58,822 bases of DNA, taken from positions 1 to 58,822 of the forward strand of contig NZ_PDKC01000017.1 in NCBI RefSeq assembly GCF_004116495.1, read 5' to 3'. This stretch comes from Arcobacter sp. CECT 8985. GTDB taxonomy: Bacteria; Campylobacterota; Campylobacteria; Campylobacterales; Arcobacteraceae. Below are positions 1 to 8,643 of this stretch, piece by piece (positions within the stretch are counted from its first letter, which is position 1; every line of letters starts with the position of its first letter). The notes below the pieces were generated by a model that was not told where the DNA came from, made no database searches, and was given only the letters and a program-made list of their open reading frames with translations. The position numbers and the translations under genes were made by a program.

Positions 1-1
1 A

Positions 2-745
2 AAATCAGCACATAATTTAGGTGTATATTATTATAAAAACTTTAAATATGATGAAGCATATAAATGGTTTATGAAATCATATAAAACAGGTGATTTAAAC
101 TCACTATTATCAATAGGATTGATGTATGAAGACCAAAAGAAGTATGATGAAGCAATAAAGATATATAAAAAAGTTGGTAAATTAGGTGAGCCAGAGGGAT
201 ATCGTAGTTTAGGAATTTTATTTATAAAAAATAAAGATGTAAAAAATGACAAAAAAGGAATAAGATATTTAAAAAAATGTTATGAGATGGGATATGGACT
301 ATGTGCAGGTGGACTTGGTACATATTATGAAGAAAATAAAAAAGATTATAAAAAAGCTGAAGAGTGGTATAAGAAAGGGTTTGAACTAAAAAATGAAGAG
401 TCAATAAATAGATTAGGATTTATGTATCTAGAAGATTTAAATAATCCTAAAAAAGCAATTTATTGGTTTAAAGAAGGTTACAATAAGATTAAGTGTACAA
501 GTTGTGCTTTTCAAGTAGGCAATATATATGCAGAGAATTTTAAAGAATACAACAAAGCTATAAAATGGTATAAATTTAGTGCTTTGCAAAATGATTTAGA
601 TTCTATATTTAATGTAGCTTATACATATGAAAATGACTTAAAAGATAAAATAAATGCAATTATTTGGTATAAAAAAGCTGCTAAACTTGGTGATAATGGA
701 GCAAAAAAAAGATTAATTGATTTAGGAGTATCATATAATCAATGA
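2..745 (+). CDS. Sel1-repeat (TPR-like) protein, 5' end cut off by window
   Basis: The frame is open from base 2, well before the first Met at 71, and already encodes a Sel1 unit (NLGVYYYKNFKYDEAYKWF), so the gene starts outside the window. About seven repeats follow, each of the form xxLGxxYxxxxxDYxKAxxWYKKxxxxG, with the last ending in a typical AAKLGDNGAKKRL. Sel1 repeats make alpha/alpha solenoids that bind partner proteins. Some repeats carry Cys pairs (for example KCTSC), as in periplasmic Hcp proteins of Helicobacter, but not in every unit, so secretion cannot be decided without the missing N-terminus. The specific function is unknown. A hairpin follows at 787-815. Confidence 0.85.
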   Translation, partial: KSAHNLGVYYYKNFKYDEAYKWFMKSYKTGDLNSLLSIGLMYEDQKKYDEAIKIYKKVGKLGEPEGYRSLGILFIKNKDVKNDKKGIRYLKKCYEMGYGLCAGGLGTYYEENKKDYKKAEEWYKKGFELKNEESINRLGFMYLEDLNNPKKAIYWFKEGYNKIKCTSCAFQVGNIYAENFKEYNKAIKWYKFSALQNDLDSIFNVAYTYENDLKDKINAIIWYKKAAKLGDNGAKKRLIDLGVSYNQ

Positions 746-786
746 TATAAAAACAAGAATAGCTTATATTATAGACTCAACTTTAG

Positions 787-815
787 TAATGAATTTACAA
801 GAAGTTAATTCATTA
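787..815 (+). terminator. Hairpin after the Sel1-repeat gene
   Basis: A 9-base perfect inverted repeat (TAATGAATT, AATTCATTA) with an 11-base loop lies 42 bases after the stop codon. It has no strong T-run, so it is only a possible terminator. Confidence 0.4.
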
Positions 816-891
816 TATAACTAATATAATTATTTTAACCTAATTTTTAATATTATTTTGTAATAATGTTAAAAATTATCAAGGTTAATTA

Positions 892-1863
892 ATGAATTTT
901 GACACATACATAAATATTTATGAAGAACTTATAAATACTACAGACATATTAAATGTAAAGTATTTTACAAATAAATACTCTTTATCTAAAATAGAATTAA
1001 AAACAATTCTTATAAAAATAAAAGATAATGAATATATAAACAAAAATAATTCAATATTAAAAACATTGCTTGATGAATTAAAAGACATAGAGACAGACTT
1101 TACAATATTTTCAAATGGATATAACGAAAAAAAAGATTTTCATCAAGAAGAAAAAGAAACTAAGAAAAACACAAAAAAAAGTATAAAACCAAATTTATCC
1201 AAAATTCTTTTTACATTATCAAAGAATATTAATATTTATATATCAAAAATTAAACATATAAATTTAGAGAAAAAACAGTATATTCAAATAGGAATAGGGG
1301 CCTTATCAGTTTTTTTCATTATGTTAATAACAACAATATTTATGTTAAATGATAACACTGAGACAAAAAATCAAAATTCAAAAATAGATGCTAATAATGT
1401 AATCATTTCAAAAAAAAGTATTAATGAACTACCTACAAAGAAAATAGAAAAAAAACAAGTGGAAATAGAAGATAATAAAATTGATGTAACATTACCTATA
1501 AAAAATTTAGAAAAACAAGAACTTATAAAAAAAGAGCAAACAGTTGAAAACAAATTAGATAATATAAAAATAATAGAAAATAAAAAAGAAAATAGAGTTA
1601 GGGCGATAATCACTCTTGACAATACACAAAAAGAAATAAAAAAGAAAATAGTAAATGATACAAAACCTAAGTATAAAATAAGAGATGAATTTAAGAATAT
1701 TAAAGATCAATTAACATATGAAAATCATATGATTAAATATAAAAATAAATATTATAGAGAAAATGACACATTAGAAGGTTTTAAAATATTTAAAATTACT
1801 CCAGTATATGTTAAGTTTGAAGATACAAAAACAAACATAAGAAAAAGAGTTTTATTAAATTAA
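892..1863 (+). CDS. Unknown single-pass membrane protein with GspC/PilP-like C-terminus
   Basis: A 323-residue protein of unknown function. Residues 1-95 are a soluble helical part. Residues about 133-152 form one membrane span (IGIGALSVFFIMLITTIFML). A long Lys/Glu/Asn-rich linker (about 160-270) follows, then a compact end (about 270-323) with short beta-like strands around KYYRENDTLEGFKIFKITPVY. That last pattern, a short loop then GxxxxKIxxxxVxF, recalls the HR/PilP-type domain of secretion and pilus inner-membrane proteins. This is a resemblance by eye, not an assignment. The topology suggests a cytoplasmic N-terminus and a periplasmic C-terminus. A lipoprotein gene follows after 20 bases, so the two are probably one operon. 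Confidence 0.7.
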   Translation: MNFDTYINIYEELINTTDILNVKYFTNKYSLSKIELKTILIKIKDNEYINKNNSILKTLLDELKDIETDFTIFSNGYNEKKDFHQEEKETKKNTKKSIKPNLSKILFTLSKNINIYISKIKHINLEKKQYIQIGIGALSVFFIMLITTIFMLNDNTETKNQNSKIDANNVIISKKSINELPTKKIEKKQVEIEDNKIDVTLPIKNLEKQELIKKEQTVENKLDNIKIIENKKENRVRAIITLDNTQKEIKKKIVNDTKPKYKIRDEFKNIKDQLTYENHMIKYKNKYYRENDTLEGFKIFKITPVYVKFEDTKTNIRKRVLLN

Positions 1864-1883
1864 AAAATAAAAGGAGAGTATAT

Positions 1884-2261
1884 ATGAATAGATTTCTATT
1901 CTCTACATCATTAATTATAGGTATAATATTTAGTGGTTGTAGTATGACAAAAGAAAATGTTGAACCTAAAAAGGTAGAGAAAAAAGAAGAAAGTTTAAAC
2001 AAGCAGTATAATATAAATGAAAAACAAGGTTATACATTTTTTAAAATGCAAACAAATCCTATTGAAGTTTTTGTATATAATGGTGATTATAAAGCAAATG
2101 AAGTTTTAGATGATACTAAAATCAAAAGTTCTTTCTATTTAAAAGGAAGATTATTAAGAATAGAAAAAGTATTTAAAACTAAATACAACGATCATTATGG
2201 TAAGATTTCTAAAAAGGGCTTATTTGTATCAATGGATGATTTGGTAAAGTATAAAAAGTAA
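1884..2261 (+). CDS. Small lipoprotein, unknown function
   Basis: A 125-residue protein with a type II signal peptide: a short basic start, a hydrophobic stretch (LFSTSLIIGIIF) and a lipobox SGC with Cys at residue 19. The mature part begins with a Lys/Glu-rich tether and has a small domain rich in aromatic and charged residues (about 45-125). A good ribosome site (AGGAGAG) lies just before the ATG. It follows the 892-1863 membrane protein by 20 bases and is probably co-transcribed, suggesting that the two work together in the envelope. No family was recognised. Confidence 0.75.
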   Translation: MNRFLFSTSLIIGIIFSGCSMTKENVEPKKVEKKEESLNKQYNINEKQGYTFFKMQTNPIEVFVYNGDYKANEVLDDTKIKSSFYLKGRLLRIEKVFKTKYNDHYGKISKKGLFVSMDDLVKYKK

Positions 2262-2284
2262 AATAGTCATTAAAGGGCTATTTT
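2260..2284 (+). terminator. Rho-independent terminator after the lipoprotein gene
   Basis: The inverted repeat AAAATAG ... CTATTTT with an 11-base loop overlaps the stop codon and ends in a T-run. It separates the lipoprotein operon from the dif/xerH region. Confidence 0.65.
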
Positions 2285-2307
2285 ACAAAATCAGGGGATT
2301 CTAAAGT

Positions 2308-2358
2308 TAAATATATTATAATTTGGAAATTATAGTTTCCAAAAGTAAAATATATTTA
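2308..2358. other. difH: Candidate XerH recombination site (difH), probable replication terminus
   Basis: Two perfect 8-base arms, TTTGGAAA (2322-2329) and TTTCCAAA (2336-2343), flank a 6-base centre TTATAG. The symmetry extends outward through TAAATATATT (2308-2317) and AATATATTTA (2349-2358), with a one-base offset. Two inverted arms around a 6-base crossover region is the architecture of Xer dif sites. It lies 27 bases before the xerH start, as expected if a single-recombinase site sits near its own gene. The candidate difH was not compared with published sites. It may also overlap the xerH promoter. Confidence 0.6.
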
Positions 2359-2369
2359 AAAGGCAGATA

Positions 2370-3422
2370 ATGAAATATCCATTGGATTGTGAAATAAGCT
2401 TTGACAAAAGCTATTTATTTTGGTTATGTAGATTTATAAGAAATAAAATAACTTCTTTATCAAACAGACAAGTAAAAGATAAAAATAGACTAGCTCAAAT
2501 ATTACATGAACTAATTACTGGGTACAACACAATTAGTGAATTAAAATCATCAATAAAAGAAGTTAGAAATATTGGAATAAATAGTATTCATGTATATTTT
2601 ATACCTCTTGAAAAACTTTATAACTTTTTAATTAATTTTGGTGCTGCTTCACTAAAAGAAATTGATGAAGAATTATTAAGTGATTTTTTAGCTTCTGAAA
2701 CTGCAAATTTATCAGATGCTACAAAAAAGAACTATAGAATTGCCCTAATCTCATTTTTTGGATATATAGACAAACAAAATGAAGAAAAAAATGGTTTTGT
2801 ACATAGATATGGAATTGAACTTAAAAACTGGGGTGGATTGTCTGGAAAATCAGGTACAAAACTGCCCTCTTTTATGAAAAAAGAAGAAGTTCAACGGTTT
2901 ATTCAAGCAATAGATAAATATGAATTTAGTAATAAAATTGCTGCCAGAAATAAATTAATAATAAAAATCATACTATATACAGGAATAAGAGTTAATGAAG
3001 CTATAAATATAGACTTGAAAGATTTCAATAAAGATGAAGATGCTTATATAATACAAGTTAGAGGTAAAGGTAATAAGCCTAGAGTTGTGATGATTAAAGA
3101 ATCTATAATTGAAAATGATTTAAAAGAGTGGCTAGAATATAGACTCACAAATGAAAACTTACTTTTTTGTAATCAAAAAGGAAAAGCTTTAAGTCAAGCT
3201 TATATTAGTAGTATTGTAGAAAAAATATTATTAAGTGCAGGGATAAGAAAAGAGAAAAATGGAGCTCATATGTTAAGACACACATTTGCAACTATGTTAT
3301 ATCAAAAAAGCAAAGATTTAATTTTAGTTCAAGAGTCATTAGGCCATGCAGATATTAATACTTCAAGAATTTATACGCATTTTGATAAAGATAAATTAAA
3401 ACGTACAACAGATATATTTTAA
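2370..3422 (+). CDS. xerH: XerH tyrosine recombinase (chromosome dimer resolution)
   Basis: A 350-residue tyrosine recombinase. An N-terminal SAM-like core-binding domain covers about residues 75-140, and the catalytic domain about 165-345. The catalytic set is visible: Arg207 in TGIRVNEA, Lys233 in the GKG beta-hairpin, His300 and Arg303 in HMLRH, His326 in LGHADI and nucleophile Tyr335 in SRIYTHF. Campylobacterota use one Xer recombinase instead of XerC/XerD. The length and long N-terminal extension fit that subfamily. With FtsK (18421-20667) it would resolve chromosome dimers at dif. A dif-like palindrome lies immediately upstream. A phage or ICE integrase is less likely because no other mobile genes surround it. 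Confidence 0.9.
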   Translation: MKYPLDCEISFDKSYLFWLCRFIRNKITSLSNRQVKDKNRLAQILHELITGYNTISELKSSIKEVRNIGINSIHVYFIPLEKLYNFLINFGAASLKEIDEELLSDFLASETANLSDATKKNYRIALISFFGYIDKQNEEKNGFVHRYGIELKNWGGLSGKSGTKLPSFMKKEEVQRFIQAIDKYEFSNKIAARNKLIIKIILYTGIRVNEAINIDLKDFNKDEDAYIIQVRGKGNKPRVVMIKESIIENDLKEWLEYRLTNENLLFCNQKGKALSQAYISSIVEKILLSAGIRKEKNGAHMLRHTFATMLYQKSKDLILVQESLGHADINTSRIYTHFDKDKLKRTTDIF

Positions 3423-3444
3423 TAGGGGTCTAAGTACCCTATTT
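3421..3444. terminator. Bidirectional terminator between xerH and cheB
   Basis: The stem AATAGGG/CCCTATT has a 10-base loop and T-rich flanks on both sides. It overlaps the stop codons of the convergent xerH and cheB genes and can serve both. Confidence 0.7.
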
Positions 3445-4515
3445 TCTTTTATTTTTAGAAAAATCAATAATATATTGAGCAATTTCATCTAAATGAATTA
3501 TGTCTTTTATTGCATTTGCTTCAATTGCTTTTGCTGGCATACCAAAAACTACACAACTCTGTTTATTTTGAGCAACAGTATAAGCACCATTATCATGAAG
3601 TTCTTTCATTGCAATAGTTCCATCATCACCCATTCCTGTCATAATAACAGCCATTGCTCCTCCACCTGCACTATTATTTACAGATCTAAAAAGAACATCA
3701 ACACTTGGCTTGTGATGACTTACTTTTTTTGTATCAAGAAGTCTAGTAACATATTTACCATCTCTTTTTTTATCAATTACTAAATGCATATTACCCGGAG
3801 CTAAATAAGCATGCCCACGTTCTAAAATCATTCCATCTTTTGCTTCATATACAATAACATCAGAATTTGCATTTAATCTTTGTGCAAAAGACGAAGAAAA
3901 ACCATATGGAATATGTTGAGTAATTACAATAGGAGGTAAATCTCCAGGTAAATTTTTAAATACTTTTATTAAAGATTCTACTCCACCTGTAGAAGAACCA
4001 ATTGCTATTAATTTTGAACCTGGGAAAGTTGCTTGATGTAATTTTATAACTTCATCTGGGTGAATTTTATATTCAATTTCATGATTATGTTTTTTTAATG
4101 GTTTTAATGGTTTTGGTTTTTTAAGAGTATATCTTTTAAGTAAGAATGTTAGATTCAATAATGTATCTTTTATTCTTGCTTGAAATTTTACCATTGATTC
4201 ACCATTTTCTGGCTTTGGAATAAAACCAACTGCACCATCATCGAAAATATCATTTCCTCTCACACTTTCACCTGAAACAACAACTGCTGGCATAGGATGA
4301 AGTCTCATTAAATTTCTTAAAAAAGTAACTCCATCCATTTTTGGCATATTAATATCAATCGTAACCAAATCAGGTTCGTATTGTTTGATTTTCTCTCTTG
4401 CATCATATGCATCAGTAGCATCAGAGATTACTTCAAATTCATCAATTGAATTAATCATATCTTTCAAAATTCTTCTCATAGAAGCAGAATCATCAATTAT
4501 TAATACTGTATACAT
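3439..4515 (-). CDS. cheB: Chemotaxis protein-glutamate methylesterase CheB
   Basis: A 358-residue CheB. The N-terminal receiver domain has the acid pocket Asp8/Asp9 and phospho-acceptor Asp54 (VTIDINMPKMDG). The C-terminal methylesterase (about 165-350) has the catalytic triad: Ser175 in GSSTGG, His201 in TQHIP and Asp298 in GMGDDG. It removes methyl groups from, and deamidates glutamines of, chemoreceptors, activated by CheA phosphorylation. Some epsilonproteobacterial CheB proteins lack the receiver; this one has it. It is the last gene of the cheY-cheA-cheR-cheD-cheB cluster and is closed by the shared hairpin at 3421-3444. Confidence 0.95.
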   Translation of the reverse strand: MYTVLIIDDSASMRRILKDMINSIDEFEVISDATDAYDAREKIKQYEPDLVTIDINMPKMDGVTFLRNLMRLHPMPAVVVSGESVRGNDIFDDGAVGFIPKPENGESMVKFQARIKDTLLNLTFLLKRYTLKKPKPLKPLKKHNHEIEYKIHPDEVIKLHQATFPGSKLIAIGSSTGGVESLIKVFKNLPGDLPPIVITQHIPYGFSSSFAQRLNANSDVIVYEAKDGMILERGHAYLAPGNMHLVIDKKRDGKYVTRLLDTKKVSHHKPSVDVLFRSVNNSAGGGAMAVIMTGMGDDGTIAMKELHDNGAYTVAQNKQSCVVFGMPAKAIEANAIKDIIHLDEIAQYIIDFSKNKRK

Positions 4516-4526
4516 ATAATTTTACC

Positions 4527-5201
4527 TTAGAATAGTTCAATTTCCATTTTCGGTTCTTCTTTATGGTTATCATCAAATAGATCAACACCACCAACATACT
4601 CTTTAATAACTGGTTCTTTTGTAATTTCTGTTTGAAGAGCTTTTTCTTCAGTAACAATTTTAGCATCTGTATCAGATTTTTGTGTAACTTTAATAAAAGT
4701 ACTAAAATCATTTGTTAATAAAATTAACCTACCATGTTCACCTCTTGTGTGTTCACTAATTAATTTAAATCCTTCTGCCTTACAAAAGTCTTTTGCAAAC
4801 TCTACATTGCGATGTCCAATACTTGACTGAAGTGCTTTTAATTGCATTATATCCGCACCACCAGATATCTTTGCACTAATATTTTCTTTTTTACATCCTA
4901 GTTTATACATTTCATTGAGCATTGCTTCAACTGAGTAAAGACCATATTTCATATCGTCATTTGAATTTGTTGTAGAAGGTAATAAAAAATGATTCATTCC
5001 TTTTATTTTTGTAACTTTATCATAAAACATAATTGCGACACAAGAACCAAGTAATGTTTTAAAAGCAATGTCATCATCATCTTTTCCAACTGCAAATTCA
5101 CCACCAATAATAGTATGTGTATTAAATCCTTTTATCCTTTGATTAAAACGTGAATTTGAAGCTTTTTCAATACTTCCATCTTTATGACCAATTATTATCA
5201 A
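4527..5201 (-). CDS. cheD: Chemoreceptor glutamine deamidase CheD
   Basis: A 224-residue protein. The CheD core (about 25-170) shows the catalytic Cys54 in LLGSCVA and His71 in GMNHFLLP. It deamidates specific receptor glutamines and can bind CheY-P or CheC in other bacteria. A tail of about 55 residues (170-224) is unusual and contains VDLFDDN, which echoes the FFDD motifs in the CheA linker of the same operon. Its start overlaps the end of cheR by 4 bases (ATGA), so the two are translationally coupled. No cheC is present here. Confidence 0.92.
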   Translation of the reverse strand: MIIIGHKDGSIEKASNSRFNQRIKGFNTHTIIGGEFAVGKDDDDIAFKTLLGSCVAIMFYDKVTKIKGMNHFLLPSTTNSNDDMKYGLYSVEAMLNEMYKLGCKKENISAKISGGADIMQLKALQSSIGHRNVEFAKDFCKAEGFKLISEHTRGEHGRLILLTNDFSTFIKVTQKSDTDAKIVTEEKALQTEITKEPVIKEYVGGVDLFDDNHKEEPKMEIELF

Positions 5202-6043
5202 AATAAATCCTTAGTTTTAATAAAAATATTTTGCCCTACCCTTTGTACATAATTAATCAAATCATGTGGATTTTCAGAATGACCAATATATAGTGTACCA
5301 CCAATTTTTAAGTGTGCAAAAAGTTTTTTTAATATTTTATTTTGATCTTCTATAGAAAAATAAATCAAAACATTTCTACAAAAGATAACATCAAACTCTT
5401 CTTTTGGAAAAGGATAAGAAGAATCATTTAGATTCATAACTTTAAAAGTAATCATTCTTTTAAGTTCATCTTTAACTTTTATTAAAATCTCTTCACTAGC
5501 CAAATTTTTTTCAACTCTTCTTTTAAAATATTTAGAAGGTTGAATCCAATCAGGAAATTCTTTTGATGATTTAGAATATCTATAAACACCATTTGCAGCA
5601 TATTGCAATACATTTGTATCAATATCAGTTGCAACAATAGAAGCACTAATATTCTTTGAAAGGTGCTCTTTAGCTTCCATAACTGTCATTGCCATAGAAT
5701 AAGGTTCTTCTCCCGTTGAAGAAGCTGAACAGTACATTTTTATAGGTTTGGAACTTTGAGCAAACATTGGTAATACTCTATCTCTTAAATCTTCAAAATG
5801 AAAACCCTCTCTAAAAAAGTGTGTTTTATTTGTAGTGAAAGTATTAATAAACTCAGTAGTATAGTTACCTTTTTCAATTGAGTCTAAAAGTTCTTCTATA
5901 TCACCACCTGTAAATTTTGTATTTCTTTTTAATTTATGTAGTCTATTTGCTATCATAATATCTTTATTCTCTGCCAGGGTAATTCCTGTTAGAGAATAAA
6001 GCATTTTTTTTACTCTATTATGAAGATTAGTTGTATTACTCAT
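5198..6043 (-). CDS. cheR: Chemotaxis protein methyltransferase CheR
   Basis: A 281-residue SAM-dependent methyltransferase that methylates receptor glutamates. The helical N-terminal domain covers about 5-80 and ends in TNKTHFFRE, the conserved entry to the catalytic domain. The SAM-binding glycine-rich loop is CSASSTGEEPYSMAM (about 105-119), and VIFCRNVLIYF is typical of motif IV. It lies 20 bases downstream of cheA and overlaps cheD by 4 bases. With CheB it sets receptor adaptation. Confidence 0.95.
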   Translation of the reverse strand: MSNTTNLHNRVKKMLYSLTGITLAENKDIMIANRLHKLKRNTKFTGGDIEELLDSIEKGNYTTEFINTFTTNKTHFFREGFHFEDLRDRVLPMFAQSSKPIKMYCSASSTGEEPYSMAMTVMEAKEHLSKNISASIVATDIDTNVLQYAANGVYRYSKSSKEFPDWIQPSKYFKRRVEKNLASEEILIKVKDELKRMITFKVMNLNDSSYPFPKEEFDVIFCRNVLIYFSIEDQNKILKKLFAHLKIGGTLYIGHSENPHDLINYVQRVGQNIFIKTKDLF

Positions 6044-6063
6044 ATTCTATTCTATATATTAAA

Positions 6064-8181
6064 TTATGAGGCTTTTCTTTTTTTTGCTGCAGTATGATCT
6101 TTTTCTATTTTTATTTGTGCATTGATAATTCCAAGTACATCTAAAATAAGACCAATACTACCATCACCTCTTACAGTTGCAGCACCAATTCCATCAACAC
6201 TTCTAAAGTTTTTATCTAAAGGTTTAACAACAACTTGATGTTGATTTAAGAACTCATCAATCGAAATTGCTACTTTTTGATTACCTGATTTTACAACAAT
6301 AAGCATTCCCTCTTCTAATTTATCAAATGAAGGTTTAATACCAAAAAGATTATGTAATCTAACAACTGGAATAAATTCTTCTCTTAACATTAATAAATCT
6401 TGAGTACCATCACCAATTTTTTTAATCATTTCTGATGTTGGTTGTAATGATTCAACAATTGAACTAAGAGGTAATATATATTTTTGATCACCAACTGCAA
6501 TATCTAATCCATCTAAAATTGCAAGAGTTAATGGTAACATAATTGTAATATTAGTACCATAACCTTTTTCAGTATCAAGTTTTATAGCTCCGCCAAGTTT
6601 TTGAATATTTGTCTTAACAACATCCATTCCTACTCCACGACCAGAAATATCAGTAATCTCTTTTGCAGTACTTACTCCAGCACCAAATACTAACATTGCC
6701 TTATCACTATCAGACATTGTTGCATATTGGTTATCGTCAATTTGGCCATTTTCTAGAGCTTTTTGTGCAACTCGTTCTGCATCAATACCTCTACCATCAT
6801 CTTTAATTGTAATAATCATCTGTCCATTTGCTTGCTCTGCAGAAATAGAAATTACACCTGTTTGACTTTTACCACAATTAACTCTTTCTTCAGGTGTTTC
6901 TAAACCATGATCTAAAGAATTTCTAATAATATGCATTAATGGATCTGTTAAACCTTCAATCATAGCTTTGTCGATTTCAACACCATCACCATAATGAACA
7001 AATTCAACTTTTTTACCAAGTTTTTTAGATATATCTCTTACAACTTTTGGAAATTTTGAGTAAATTGATTCCATAGGTACCATTCTGATACTCATTATAG
7101 AGTCTTGCATATCTCTAATATGTCTTTCTAATAACTCAAGTCTTTCTAACACTGCATTTCTTGTTTTTGCTTCTTCTATTGAACTAGAAAACTGCGTTAA
7201 CATTGCATTTGTAATAACTAAATCTCCAACATTATTCATTAGTAAATCAATTTTATCTAAATTAACTCTAATATTATTATTAGAAGATGCTTTTTTATTT
7301 CTTTCTGGTCTTTCTGCATTTCTTGAAGCTGATGCAGATTTAGTAGGTGTTGAAGGAGTTGTTTCTACAGCTTGTTTTGTTTCCACTTTTTTAGGTTCTT
7401 CTTTTTGCTTAGGAGTAACAGCTTTTTCTTCTTTTATTTCATTTGTTTGAATTTCAGCTTCAGGAGTTATTTCTGGCATATCATCAAAGAATCCAAAATT
7501 ATCTTCATCTGTATAAATTGTTTGACTTGAATTATCATCCATACTAACTTTTGCAGTTTCATTTAATTCATCATCAAAAAATCCATAAGGAACATCATCA
7601 TTTTCTTCTAAATCATCATCATGAAAAATACCATAAGTTTTGTGATCTCTTTGATTATTTAACTTATCTTCAAAAAAACCTATATTTTCGTTAGTTGAAT
7701 CTTCTTGAACACTAGAAGTTTCTTGTTCAACTGAAGGAGTCTCTACCACAGGAGCAGAAGAGTTGTCTTCAACTTTTTCACCATTTATAAATGCTTTAAT
7801 ATCAGATAATAATGAAGATGTCATACTATCAAATGTTTCTCTTGTTAACTCTTCAGAAACTTCTAAATCAAGTATTTCTTTCATTACATCCAATGCATCA
7901 ATAAGAGTTCCTGCCATTTCAGGTTGAAATTCGATTTCATGATTTCTCAATTTATCCATCATATTTTCAACATTATGTGTAAACTCAGCAAAGAAACTTA
8001 ATTCAACTGAAGCACCACTTCCTTTTAAAGTATGTACATCTCTAAAAAGCTGTCCCATTTCATCATCAGTCAAAGAACCATTAGTTTCTGCTTCTAATAA
8101 AACATTATCTGCTGATTCAAAAAGTTCTTCAGCTTCTTCTACAAACATCTCTCTATATTTAGATATATCAAAACCTGCCAT
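6064..8181 (-). CDS. cheA: Chemotaxis histidine kinase CheA
   Basis: A 705-residue kinase. The Hpt domain has the phospho-acceptor His50 in DVHTLKGSG. The linker (about 135-300) holds four repeats of a G-F/I-F-D/E/H-D motif near residues 168, 184, 200 and 230, in an acidic setting. Then come the dimerisation helices (about 305-370), the ATPase domain with NSLDHGLE (N box), DDGRGID (G1) and GRGVGMD (G2), and a CheW-like domain (about 555-690). It ends without a receiver, unlike the CheA-Y fusions of Campylobacter and Helicobacter; a separate cheY lies 13 bases upstream. The repeated motifs probably replace a folded P2 domain as docking sites (inference). Confidence 0.96.
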   Translation of the reverse strand: MAGFDISKYREMFVEEAEELFESADNVLLEAETNGSLTDDEMGQLFRDVHTLKGSGASVELSFFAEFTHNVENMMDKLRNHEIEFQPEMAGTLIDALDVMKEILDLEVSEELTRETFDSMTSSLLSDIKAFINGEKVEDNSSAPVVETPSVEQETSSVQEDSTNENIGFFEDKLNNQRDHKTYGIFHDDDLEENDDVPYGFFDDELNETAKVSMDDNSSQTIYTDEDNFGFFDDMPEITPEAEIQTNEIKEEKAVTPKQKEEPKKVETKQAVETTPSTPTKSASASRNAERPERNKKASSNNNIRVNLDKIDLLMNNVGDLVITNAMLTQFSSSIEEAKTRNAVLERLELLERHIRDMQDSIMSIRMVPMESIYSKFPKVVRDISKKLGKKVEFVHYGDGVEIDKAMIEGLTDPLMHIIRNSLDHGLETPEERVNCGKSQTGVISISAEQANGQMIITIKDDGRGIDAERVAQKALENGQIDDNQYATMSDSDKAMLVFGAGVSTAKEITDISGRGVGMDVVKTNIQKLGGAIKLDTEKGYGTNITIMLPLTLAILDGLDIAVGDQKYILPLSSIVESLQPTSEMIKKIGDGTQDLLMLREEFIPVVRLHNLFGIKPSFDKLEEGMLIVVKSGNQKVAISIDEFLNQHQVVVKPLDKNFRSVDGIGAATVRGDGSIGLILDVLGIINAQIKIEKDHTAAKKRKAS

Positions 8182-8194
8182 GACTAATCCTTTA

Positions 8195-8563
8195 TTATCT
8201 ACTTAAAACTATATTAACTGCTTTTAGCAGTTGATCAGGAACAAAAGGCTTAACAATCCAACCAGTTGCACCTGCTGCCTTACCTTTTGCTTTCATTTCG
8301 TCACTTCTTTCAGTAGTTAATACTAAAATAGGTTTACTAGCATATTGAGACAACTTTCTTAATTCAGTTATTAATGTAAGTCCATCCATATTTGGCATAT
8401 TTACATCAGTAATAATTAAATCAAAAGTTGAAGCTTTAGCTTTTTCTAACCCATCAACGCCATCAATTGCTTCAGTCACATCGTTATACCCACCCTCATT
8501 AAGTGCATAATTTAACATATCTCTTAACATTGTTGAGTCATCTACTATTAAAAGCTTAGCCAT
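8195..8563 (-). CDS. cheY: CheY-type single-domain response regulator
   Basis: A 122-residue stand-alone receiver: Asp8/Asp9, phospho-acceptor Asp53 (IITDVNMPNMDG), a conserved Thr in LVLTTERS and Lys105 in IVKPF. It is the first gene of the chemotaxis cluster and immediately precedes cheA, so CheA probably phosphorylates it to signal the flagellar switch. It could also be a phosphate sink, since Campylobacterota genomes often carry more than one CheY. The start is preceded by a run of G after an A/T-rich region (ACAAGGGG-like), a usable ribosome site. Confidence 0.93.
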   Translation of the reverse strand: MAKLLIVDDSTMLRDMLNYALNEGGYNDVTEAIDGVDGLEKAKASTFDLIITDVNMPNMDGLTLITELRKLSQYASKPILVLTTERSDEMKAKGKAAGATGWIVKPFVPDQLLKAVNIVLSR

Positions 8564-8643
8564 AAAAAACCCCTTGTTTTTTAATAAATAATTATTTTTT
8601 TTTATATCTTAACTAAAGAAGTATTAATTTAGTATTAAAATTT

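Noticed and set aside
2370-3422. XerH as the integrase of a phage or integrative element
   Set aside because: There are no att-like repeats, cargo or other mobile genes; the dif-like site and core-gene neighbours fit chromosome dimer resolution.
4493-4711. A 72-residue frame on - between cheB and cheD
   Set aside because: It lies in another frame over cheD, is extremely Leu/Lys-rich and has no independent support.
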